From contig NZ_JACIBY010000010.1 of the NCBI RefSeq assembly GCF_014195535.1, positions 212,077 to 276,076 on the forward strand: a stretch of 64,000 bases of DNA, read 5' to 3'. Below the pieces are notes generated by a model. It was not told where the DNA came from, searched no databases, and saw nothing but the letters and a program-made list of their open reading frames with translations. This DNA comes from Runella defluvii. GTDB lineage: Bacteria > Bacteroidota > Bacteroidia > Cytophagales > Spirosomataceae. Numbering within the stretch: the first letter of the stretch is position 1; each line of letters opens with the position of its first letter. Of this stretch, positions 52,518 through 59,674 are shown one piece after another. The translations under genes and the position numbers were made by a program.

Positions 52518-54017
52518 ATGCGCAAAATCAACAAACTTCTGGTCGCTAACCGTGGGGAAATTGCTCTTCGGGTCATGCGAACTGCCCGCGAAATGGGCAT
52601 TAAAACGGTGGCAGTTTATAGTGAAGCCGACCGCAACGCGTTGCACGTACGCTATGCCGACGAGGCGGTATGTATTGGCCCAGCGGCATCTTCAGAGTCG
52701 TACTTGCGGGGTGACAAAATTATAGACGTATGTAAAAAATTGGGCGTAGATGCCATTCACCCAGGATACGGGTTTTTGTCCGAAAATGCCAAGTTCTCAC
52801 AAATGGTCAAAGACGCAGGGCTTCTTTTTGTGGGGCCATCGGCAGAGAGTATCGAAATTATGGGCGATAAGCTGTCGGCAAAACGGGCGGCGGCAAAATA
52901 TAAAATTCCCATGGTGCCAGGTACCCCCGATGCCGTTACCGACCGCGCCGAAGCCAAAGCGATTGCGAGTCAAATCGGTTATCCTGTGTTGATTAAAGCA
53001 AGTGCGGGTGGGGGTGGAAAAGGAATGCGTATTGTCGAAAACGAAGAAGAGTTTGACGAACAAATGGAGCGCGCCGTCAGTGAAGCTATTTCGGCTTTTG
53101 GCGATGGAGCGGTGTTTGTCGAAAAATACGTGGCCTCGCCACGGCACATCGAAATTCAGGTGTTGGGCGACCAGCACGGAAATATTATTTACCTTTTTGA
53201 ACGGGAGTGTTCGGTGCAGCGCCGTCACCAAAAGGTAGTAGAGGAAGCGCCTTCGTCGTGCCTTACGCCCGAAATCCGAGAAGCAATGGGCAAATGCGCC
53301 GTGGACGTAGCTCGCTCGTGCGGGTATTATGGCGCAGGGACGGTGGAGTTTATTGTGGACGACCAACTGAACTTCTATTTCCTCGAAATGAATACGCGTC
53401 TTCAAGTAGAACACCCAGTTACCGAGATGATTACGGGAGTGGACTTGGTGCGCCAGATGATTTATATTGCCGAAGGCCAAGAACTTCAGCTCAAGCAAGA
53501 AGACCTTGAAATCAACGGGCACGCGATGGAGATTCGGGTGTATGCCGAAGACCCAACGAATAACTTCCTGCCCGATGTTGGAAACCTGAAAACGTACGTG
53601 CGTCCGCAAGGAAATGGAGTTCGGGTGGACGATGGATTTGAGCAAGGCATGGACATCCCGATTTATTATGACCCTATGATTGCCAAACTTATCACCCACG
53701 CGGCGACGCGCCAGGAATCGATTGATAAAATGGTAAGGGCCATTGACGAATACGAAATCACGGGGGTACAAACAACGTTGGCGTTTTGCCGTTTTGTGAT
53801 GTTGCACGAAGCTTTTACTTCGGGCAACTTCGATACGCATTTTGTCAAACACTACTTCATCCCCGAAGTCCTCAAAAGAGAAGCCAATCAGGAAGAAATA
53901 GAAGTCGCGGCGGCGTTGGTAGCCTATTTAATGAATCAAACCAAACAACCTACCAGTGGAAGTACGACGGTTCCTGTGGCTGCCAAAAGCAAGTGGAAAA
54001 CCAATCGAGTGAAATAA
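52518..54017 (+). CDS. accC: acetyl-CoA carboxylase biotin carboxylase subunit (or related acyl-CoA carboxylase subunit)
   Basis: 499-aa ATP-grasp enzyme that carboxylates biotin on the carrier protein. 'LLVANRGEIALRVMRTAREM' start, 'HPGYGFLSENAKF', ATP-lid 'IKASAGGGGKGMRIV' and 'FLEMNTRLQVEHPVTE' with catalytic residues are present. About 45 residues longer than E. coli AccC, with a polar C-terminal tail. accB is not adjacent, so a propionyl- or pyruvate-carboxylase role is possible. Confidence 0.93.
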   Translation: MRKINKLLVANRGEIALRVMRTAREMGIKTVAVYSEADRNALHVRYADEAVCIGPAASSESYLRGDKIIDVCKKLGVDAIHPGYGFLSENAKFSQMVKDAGLLFVGPSAESIEIMGDKLSAKRAAAKYKIPMVPGTPDAVTDRAEAKAIASQIGYPVLIKASAGGGGKGMRIVENEEEFDEQMERAVSEAISAFGDGAVFVEKYVASPRHIEIQVLGDQHGNIIYLFERECSVQRRHQKVVEEAPSSCLTPEIREAMGKCAVDVARSCGYYGAGTVEFIVDDQLNFYFLEMNTRLQVEHPVTEMITGVDLVRQMIYIAEGQELQLKQEDLEINGHAMEIRVYAEDPTNNFLPDVGNLKTYVRPQGNGVRVDDGFEQGMDIPIYYDPMIAKLITHAATRQESIDKMVRAIDEYEITGVQTTLAFCRFVMLHEAFTSGNFDTHFVKHYFIPEVLKREANQEEIEVAAALVAYLMNQTKQPTSGSTTVPVAAKSKWKTNRVK

Positions 54018-54029
54018 GGAAGGAGTGGG

Positions 54030-54060
54030 GAATTACGAATTACGAATGAGGAATTACGAG
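54030..54060 (+). repeat. short AATTACGA direct repeats
   Basis: Three close copies of GAATTACGA in 31 bp between accC and the hairpin array. Low-complexity repeat of unknown role. Confidence 0.6.
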
Positions 54061-54083
54061 ATTGTGTGGCGGGTTACTGTGTA

Positions 54084-54731
54084 GAGGGTTGCTTACAACC
54101 CTCTTTTTTCGTGTTGCTCACAACCCGAATACTCAGCTGTGTCAGAGGTTTCTCACAACCTCGATTTTTGAATTGGGTTTTGAGAAACTCCGTGTTTGGA
54201 TAGTAGTATCCAAACACACAGCACTCTTGTGTGGAGGGTTGCTTACAACCCTCTTTTTTCGTTCCTAGGGTTTTTCACAACCCGAATGCTCAGCTGTGTC
54301 AAAGGTTTTTCAAAACCTCGATTTTTGAATTGGGTTTTGAGAAACCCCGTGTTTGGATAGGAGTATCCAAACACACAGCACTCTTGTGTAGAGGGTTGCT
54401 TACAACCCTCTTTTTTCGTGTTTCGGGTTGCTCACAATCAGAATACTCAGATGTGACAGAGGTTTCTCAAAACCTCGATTTTTGAATTGGGTTTTGAGAA
54501 ACCCTGTGTTTGGATAGTAGTATCCAAACACACAGTACTACTTGTGTAGAGGGTTGCTTACAACCCTCTTTTTTGTGCCTAGGATTGCTCACAACCCGAA
54601 TTCTTAACTGTGACAGAGGTTTCTCACAACCTCGATTTTTGAATTGGGTTTTGAGAAACCCCATGTTTGGATAGTAGTATCCAAACACACAGCACTCTTG
54701 TGCCTAGGGTTGCTCACAACCCGAATGCTTA
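54084..54731. repeat. tandem array of ~155-bp hairpin-rich repeats (4 copies plus a partial)
   Basis: Copies start at 54084, 54234, 54391 and 54549 (periods 150, 157, 158); a partial copy ends at ~54730, touching the DoxX stop codon. Each unit contains in order: GAGGGTTG-CTTA-CAACCCTC followed by TTTTTT (a terminator-like hairpin, identical in all four); a variable GGGTTG/CAACCC hairpin; a GAGGTTT/AACCTC hairpin; a GGGTTTTGAGAAACC hairpin complementary to the preceding one; and GTTTGGATA-GTAG-TATCCAAAC. The varying period breaks any reading frame, so it is non-coding. This fills the 711-bp accC-DoxX gap. Confidence 0.9.
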
Positions 54732-55142
54732 CAAAGAATACAGAACCAATCCACCTGCGGCCATTAAGAAATAAGGCACTAGCGATGCGGCACCTGCGTA
54801 GTCTTGCGCCAGCCGTTGTCCAAAAAATAAACACACCAACGAAACTCCCCCCAAACACATACCCGAAGCCGCTACCACATTGGCCAAGTCACTCCCAATG
54901 AGCAAAAGTACTACGCCAACCAAGGAGACCAACCCCGCTGATGTCTCAAGCAAGGTAATGGTAGGCATCAGCGCCCCAACGCTGGAAGCCAACGGCGATT
55001 TTTTAAAATGGTCTTTAAAATAGTCGAGGTTGCCTTGGTAGTGAAAAACCTTGTCTAAGCCCGATTGTGTAAACAAAATGCCATTGAAAGCCGCAAACAG
55101 GATTTTTGCAAGTACCAATACAGGAAAGCCGAGTAGTGTCAT
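54729..55142 (-). CDS. DoxX-family membrane protein
   Basis: 137-aa protein with four hydrophobic helices. 'FTQSGLDKVFHYQGNLDYF' is the DoxX signature. DoxX proteins are linked to redox defence or sulfur metabolism in some bacteria, but exact roles vary. Its stop codon abuts the hairpin array, whose minus-strand hairpins could end its transcript. It diverges from the metal efflux genes. Confidence 0.85.
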   Translation of the reverse strand: MTLLGFPVLVLAKILFAAFNGILFTQSGLDKVFHYQGNLDYFKDHFKKSPLASSVGALMPTITLLETSAGLVSLVGVVLLLIGSDLANVVAASGMCLGGVSLVCLFFGQRLAQDYAGAASLVPYFLMAAGGLVLYSL

Positions 55143-55276
55143 GGTCGTTTAGGAGTTATCTTTTGGTGCAATTATACTAAAACCAAAGAGGTTTTGACAG
55201 ACTTATTTTACGCTTTTTACTACCTGAAACCCTGTTGCACGCGCTTTTGATTTATTTTTGCTAAAAATCGGTTTTG

Positions 55277-55720
55277 ATGAAAAAGCTTCTGAAACAGTTT
55301 TTGGCGTTGACAATGGCGTTGCTGGCCCTTTGGGCGGGCAATGGCTATGGCGTGCTGGAACATTCGTGTCAGGAGCATGGAACGCATCGGCATATTCTTT
55401 CAAGCTGGGCGGAAACATCGTGTGAACACCAAGAGCACGAAGATGAACATCATCATCACGAGGCCGCTTCGGGTTTTCAGTCTCACGAAGAAGAAGGGCA
55501 AGTCAATTTTGTGTACTGTTATGCCGAAGTTACGACCAAAGCTTTGGCGTTTTCCTCTACGGTTTTTGCTCCTTTTATTCCCTCTTTTTCTACATTTTTC
55601 TACAGGACTACTTTCTTCCAAAAAGAAGAGATACGTACTGCTTTTTTTGAACCACCCTACGTTTTTCGACGAACGTACGGGCGTTTTCTTCTCGTGCTGG
55701 TGCAGCGCTTTTTGATTTAG
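55277..55720 (+). CDS. HYC_CC_PP-like small secreted protein of a metal efflux cluster
   Basis: 147-aa protein with a signal peptide, then paired Cys and His residues ('EHSCQEHGTHRHI', 'SCEHQEHEDEHHHHEAAS') and a late 'FFEPPYVF'. The pattern matches HYC_CC_PP proteins, small Bacteroidetes proteins found beside CusCBA-type exporters. The His-rich patch probably binds Cu, Zn or Co. ATG 55277 is used in place of the TTG just before. A TATTTTTG box at 55253-55260 may drive it. Confidence 0.75.
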   Translation: MKKLLKQFLALTMALLALWAGNGYGVLEHSCQEHGTHRHILSSWAETSCEHQEHEDEHHHHEAASGFQSHEEEGQVNFVYCYAEVTTKALAFSSTVFAPFIPSFSTFFYRTTFFQKEEIRTAFFEPPYVFRRTYGRFLLVLVQRFLI

Positions 55721-55735
55721 AAAAAAAGCACGAGT

Positions 55736-55911
55736 GTGCAAAAAGCAGTAAGCAAAAGGCGAATAGCAAGTAGGCAAAAGGCAAATAAGCAAATGGCAAA
55801 AAGGCAAGTTTGCAAAAAGCAAATAGGCAAGAGGGCTTGCCCCTTGCAAACTCGCCCCTTGCCCTTTGCAAATTCGCTCCTTGCCCCTTGCAAACTCGCC
55901 TCTTACTTTTT
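55736..55911. repeat. degenerate GGCAA-type repeat array meeting its inverse head to head
   Basis: About 13 imperfect GGCAAAW/GCAAATA units (55736-55831) are followed after AGGG by inverted TTGCC/CTTGCA units (55836-55911). The centre GGCAAG-AGGG-CTTGCC is a palindrome. GGCAAGTTTGCAA (55803-55815) pairs with TTGCAAACTCGCC (55844-55856) with one mismatch. The whole 175 bp could fold into a long irregular hairpin in the mRNA between the HYC_CC_PP-like gene and the TolC-like gene. Confidence 0.8.
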
Positions 55912-55941
55912 CTCAATTTTTAAATCAAATCTTCATTTTTG

Positions 55942-57135
55942 ATGAACACTTATTGGCAAAAGTCAGCCTTGACGGTCGGACTTGGGTGGGTGTTGAGTAC
56001 TTGCGCGTGGTCACAACGTACGCTGACGCCCGAAGAAGCCGTGGAAGCAGCGCTCAAGAACAGCCGTGCGTTGAAAGCTTCGAGTTTGGTGATAAAGCAA
56101 AACGAGCAACTCATCCGTTCCACCCGAGCGGTTCCTAACCCTGAACTGACGTTCGATAGTCCGACAGGGGTGTTTTATACGTTGGGCGTGCAGCAAAGTT
56201 TCCGTTTGCCTACGGTCTATCATCAGCAGGCACAATTACAGCAAGCGTACGTGGGGTTGGCCCAAAAAGACCAAAAAATTACCGAAAACGAGCTGAAATT
56301 TCGGGTAAAATGGACGTATCTCAATGCGCAATTTGGGCAGTCGTACCTTCGACAACTTCAAAGTCAGGACAGCGCTTACGCCCAAATCGCCATTGCCGCA
56401 AAGAGGAGCTTTGAAGTAGGCACCATCGACAAGCTAGCGTTGGTATTTGCAGAAACGCAAGCAGCGGAACTCCGTAACCAAGTTGCGATGGCTAGTCAAG
56501 AGGTAATCTTGCAAAAAAATCAACTAGGGATATTGATGGGGAATGCGCTCGCGCCAGAGGTAGCAGTACTTCCGTTGGACAAAATACCGCTGCTTATGGA
56601 TACTTTAGGTGATGTGGATTCTGCTCCGCTTGTAGAAATGGCCAAGCAAATGGAAGTGGTTGGTCAAAAGGTAGTTGGGGTAGAAAAAAGCAGCCGACTG
56701 CCCAGTTTTGTGGTAGGCTATTACAATCAAGGTACGCCAGAAACGCGGATGGGGCTTCGTCTGCGGGCGGGGGTGAGTATTCCGCTTTGGTGGGGGCAAT
56801 ACAAAAGCCGAATTGAGGCCGCTCAAACGGCGCAAGAAGTCGCCCATGAGCGGACGGAATCGCAAAAACAGCTAGTATCACTCGACTTGCAAATGGCTCA
56901 AAATGAGGCGACGAAATTTAAAACGTCACTAGCCTACTACCAAAGTGTGGCCCTACCACAAGCCAATACGATTATTGAAACAGCCCGCCGTTTTTTTGAA
57001 AATGGTCAAACCGATTACATCAATTTTCTACGAACGACCAACGACGCCTACACTATCAAACTTCGCTACATCGAAACCCAACGTAGCTATTTTCAGTCGA
57101 TTTTGACCATACAACACCTAACAGGAAATTTATGA
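55942..57135 (+). CDS. TolC-family outer-membrane channel of a metal efflux system (CusC-like)
   Basis: 397-aa outer-membrane factor. Signal peptide ends near 'CAWSQ'. The two OEP repeats are seen as 'LTPEEAVEAALKNSRALKA' and the paired helical region 'FEVGTIDKLALVFAETQAAE' and 'FFENGQTDYINFLRTTNDAY'. Forms the exit duct for the adaptor and pump encoded next. The stop overlaps the adaptor start by ATGA. Confidence 0.9.
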   Translation: MNTYWQKSALTVGLGWVLSTCAWSQRTLTPEEAVEAALKNSRALKASSLVIKQNEQLIRSTRAVPNPELTFDSPTGVFYTLGVQQSFRLPTVYHQQAQLQQAYVGLAQKDQKITENELKFRVKWTYLNAQFGQSYLRQLQSQDSAYAQIAIAAKRSFEVGTIDKLALVFAETQAAELRNQVAMASQEVILQKNQLGILMGNALAPEVAVLPLDKIPLLMDTLGDVDSAPLVEMAKQMEVVGQKVVGVEKSSRLPSFVVGYYNQGTPETRMGLRLRAGVSIPLWWGQYKSRIEAAQTAQEVAHERTESQKQLVSLDLQMAQNEATKFKTSLAYYQSVALPQANTIIETARRFFENGQTDYINFLRTTNDAYTIKLRYIETQRSYFQSILTIQHLTGNL

Positions 57136-58922
57136 AAAAGATAGATAGCAGCCCCCTAACCCCCGATGGAGGAATTGTTAGAGGGCTCTTTGCAAACTTA
57201 AATAAGCTCATTTGTTTGTTGATATGCTTCCTTTGGGGAATGGGGGGCTTTACGTACGCTCAGCACATGCACGCCGATGGTACCATGCACGATGACCATG
57301 ACCACGGAGCTCATGAGCCAGCGGCTGAAACCATCAAAGCCAAAAAGGCCGAAGCGGTATCGGACCGCTATGAATTGGTTTTAAAATATGAACACTTGCA
57401 CGCCAACGAAGCGGGAAAACTGACGCTCTACGTCGCCGACCCTGCTACCAATCGACCTATTAGCAATGCGAAAATCGCACTTTCGGCCTCGTTAGATTCC
57501 AAAGCTACGTTTGACATAAAACCCAAGGAGGCGGGTATCTATGAGGTTACGTCGCGGTTTAGTCGGGAGCGCACTTTTTCACTCACTGCTAAAATTGAAG
57601 GCATCAATGGCCCCGATTTGATGGTGCTGAAAGGGGTACTGGTAGGCCACGACGAGTCGGAACACGCCCACGAGGAAGCCAACGAACAAACGGGTGAGTG
57701 GCAAATAGGAAATTGGCGAATGTGGGTGATGTTTGGCGGTGGTTTGGTAATCGGTTTAATCGCCATGTTTTTGGCCATGAGAAAAAACCGAACCCTTTTT
57801 TCGATTCTTCTCATCGGTGCTTGCCTTTTTCCGACCTATCAGCCTAGTCAAGCCCAAGACGACGGTCATAATCACGAGGGGGAGCAAAATGCCAAAGGAC
57901 AACAAGCTAATGGTGATGCGTTTGAAGTACCTAAAGAGACACAATTCCTATTTGAAGTACTGACCAATCCTGTTGAAACGGGCAACTTCCGCGAAACAAC
58001 CCAGCTATATGGAACGGTGATTCCTGCTTCGACGGGGATGGCGGTGGTGCAGACACCGCAAGTGGGGCGTATCGTTTCGCTTACTACCCGAGTGGGGCAG
58101 CGTGTCAACAAAGGACAGACGTTGGCGGTCGTCGAACAGACCATCGACGCCAGTACGCAAGTGAGTTTGCAAGCCGAACGCAACAATTTGGAAGTGGAAT
58201 TGGCGACGGCTCAAAAGGAGTACGACCGCTTGAAAAAAATCGAGGACATTGCTGCCAAACGTGACATGGTTGAAGCCGAAGCCCGCCTTCGCAAAGCGCA
58301 AGAAAACCTCAAAGTGTTTAACAACATTGCTAAAAATGGCAAAGGTAATAGCCGTTTGGTTGCGCTTACGGCACCGATTTCGGGCGTAGTGGCACCGTTT
58401 GCGGTGGCGATTGGCTCGACAGTGGGTACAGGCGAAACGCTTTTTACCATTACCAACCTCAGCAAAGTATATGTCGAAGCACAAGTATTTGAGCAAGATG
58501 CCGACAAAGTTCGCTTAGGAACGGGCTTTGAGGTGGAATGTCAGCGAGAGAGCGAAAAGCATAAAACCAACCGAGTGCGGTTATTGTCGGCGGCGCAAGT
58601 CGTAAACGCCAACCAATCGCAAAAAATGCTCTTTGAAGTTGAAAACCCCGACGGTGATTTTAAAATTGGCGAATACGTGACCGTGCGGGCGCAAGCACGC
58701 GACGAAAATCGGACGTTGGCGTTGCCCAATAGCGCGTTAAGCCAGCTCAACGGCAAACCTTGTGTGTTTGTAAAAGAGTCGCCTGAGCGTTTCAGGGTGG
58801 AATATGTGGCGATTGGCAACAACAACGGAGCATCTACGACTATTTTGAAGGGTGTACATTCGGGAGAAAAAGTAGTAGTTACTTCTTCGTATCAATTGAA
58901 AATGATTTTCCTAAACCAGTAA
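57132..58922 (+). CDS. RND efflux periplasmic adaptor (CusB-like) with extra His-rich N-terminal module
   Basis: 596 aa, longer than usual. Residues 1-43 hold a signal helix. A His-rich strip (HMHADGTMHDDHDHGAHE) precedes an Ig-like module (~75-170), another His patch (HDESEHAHEE) and a membrane helix (~196-217). At Met216 a second signal-like stretch ('RTLFSILLIGACLFP') leads to the standard adaptor: 'VGRIVSLTTRVGQRVNKGQT' (lipoyl), a coiled coil (~345-390) and 'LTAPISGVVAPFAVAIGSTV'. It looks like a fusion of a sensor-like domain with an adaptor. The first 20 codons overlap an AGCCCCCTAAC-type palindrome. Next pump gene is 750 bp away, past the S23 gene. Confidence 0.88.
   Translation: MKKIDSSPLTPDGGIVRGLFANLNKLICLLICFLWGMGGFTYAQHMHADGTMHDDHDHGAHEPAAETIKAKKAEAVSDRYELVLKYEHLHANEAGKLTLYVADPATNRPISNAKIALSASLDSKATFDIKPKEAGIYEVTSRFSRERTFSLTAKIEGINGPDLMVLKGVLVGHDESEHAHEEANEQTGEWQIGNWRMWVMFGGGLVIGLIAMFLAMRKNRTLFSILLIGACLFPTYQPSQAQDDGHNHEGEQNAKGQQANGDAFEVPKETQFLFEVLTNPVETGNFRETTQLYGTVIPASTGMAVVQTPQVGRIVSLTTRVGQRVNKGQTLAVVEQTIDASTQVSLQAERNNLEVELATAQKEYDRLKKIEDIAAKRDMVEAEARLRKAQENLKVFNNIAKNGKGNSRLVALTAPISGVVAPFAVAIGSTVGTGETLFTITNLSKVYVEAQVFEQDADKVRLGTGFEVECQRESEKHKTNRVRLLSAAQVVNANQSQKMLFEVENPDGDFKIGEYVTVRAQARDENRTLALPNSALSQLNGKPCVFVKESPERFRVEYVAIGNNNGASTTILKGVHSGEKVVVTSSYQLKMIFLNQ
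57150..57187. repeat. REP-like palindrome inside the 5' end of the adaptor gene
   Basis: AGCCCCCTAAC (57150-57160) and GTTAGAGGGCT (57177-57187) are reverse complements with one mismatch, with CCCC/GG inner pairing. The stretch is in frame and adds SSPLTPDGGIVRGL-like residues ahead of the signal helix. Confidence 0.6.
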
Positions 58923-59020
58923 AGCAAATGGCAAATTGGCAAAATGCAAATAGGAAAAGGGCAAGTTGGTAAGAGGCAAGTTGGCGAGGGGCAAATGGAA
59001 AGTTGGCGAAGGGTGAAAGA
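58923..59020 (+). repeat. GGCAA-type repeat array, left flank of the S23 gene
   Basis: About ten imperfect GGCAAAW/GGCAAGT units follow the adaptor stop. AAAGGGCAAGT at 58956-58966 is exactly complementary to 59612-59622 in the right flank. Confidence 0.8.
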
Positions 59021-59033
59021 GTGGTGATGCGCG

Positions 59034-59067
59034 GTGCTAAGGGTTGCTCACAACCCGCTTAAAGCAC
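59034..59067 (+). repeat. solitary hairpin sharing the array motif GGGTTG-CTCA-CAACCC
   Basis: GGGTTG (59041-59046) and CAACCC (59051-59056) with CTCA loop, extended by GTGCT (59034-59038)/AGCAC (59063-59067). Same stem and loop as the second hairpin of the 54-kb array units. Confidence 0.6.
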
Positions 59068-59144
59068 GTAAAAAGTTACTTTTAGTTGTAGTAGTAGTCT
59101 TTTTGAAGTATTCCTACTTCTTCAATTACTAGCTTTTATTCACA

Positions 59145-59510
59145 ATGCCAGCAAGTCACTTCAAAGAATTGTCAGTTTATAAAAAAGCATTTGAGTTAGC
59201 GATGCTGATATACACTATTTCTAAGGGATTTCCCCAAGAAGAAAAGTATGCTTTAACAGACCAAATACGCCGTTCATCGCGAAGTGTTTGCGCTAATTTG
59301 GGTGAAGCTTTTCGGAAGAGACGTTATCCCGCCCACTTTATATCGAAAGTTTCGGACGCTGATATGGAAAATACAGAAACTCAAGTTTGGCTTGATTTTT
59401 CATTGGCATGTCGATATGTGTCAAAAGCCCAGTTTGAAGACTTGTCTTTAAAAAGTGATGAAATAGGACGACTGTTAAACCATATGATGGCATTTCCAGA
59501 AAAGTATTAA
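59145..59510 (+). CDS. four-helix-bundle protein, S23/IVS family
   Basis: 121-aa protein. 'FKELSVYKKAFELAMLIYTI', 'FPQEEKYALTDQIRRSSRSV' and 'ANLGEAFRKRRY' are hallmarks of the 23S rRNA-intervening-sequence protein family (TIGR02436-type). The ORF is the kind encoded inside 23S IVS elements of Leptospira and relatives. The biochemical role is unsettled; nucleic-acid binding is supposed, and related helical bundles act as Avd accessory proteins of diversity-generating retroelements. Here it stands alone between cusB- and cusA-like genes, flanked by GGCAA arrays facing inward. No reverse transcriptase is seen in the window. Confidence 0.9.
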   Translation: MPASHFKELSVYKKAFELAMLIYTISKGFPQEEKYALTDQIRRSSRSVCANLGEAFRKRRYPAHFISKVSDADMENTETQVWLDFSLACRYVSKAQFEDLSLKSDEIGRLLNHMMAFPEKY

Positions 59511-59550
59511 AGCTTACAAGTGAATTGACTCGTTAATGATTCGCCCCTTT

Positions 59551-59655
59551 CATACTTGCTTTTGCTTCTTGCATATTTTCGGTTTTCCCTTTTCACATTT
59601 GTCTTGTGCATACTTGCCCTTTGCCTTTGGCATGTTTGCCTCTTGCCCTTTGTTC
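59551..59655 (-). repeat. inverted GGCAA-type repeat array, right flank of the S23 gene
   Basis: Imperfect TTGCC/CTTGCAT units, the inverse of the left-flank array. ACTTGCCCTTT (59612-59622) pairs with the left flank. Ends ~20 bp before the pump start codon. Confidence 0.8.
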
Positions 59656-59674
59656 ACTTACAGATTGAGAAAAA

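Noticed and set aside
54062..54688. ORFs running through the tandem array on both strands
   Set aside because: They are made of repeat units whose 150/157/158-bp periods change frame; no start context or protein-like pattern.
54084..54731. CRISPR array
   Set aside because: Units are ~155 bp with internal hairpins and no unique spacers; no cas genes.
59145..59510. Avd protein of a diversity-generating retroelement
   Set aside because: No reverse transcriptase or template/variable repeat pair in the window; sequence fits the S23 type better.
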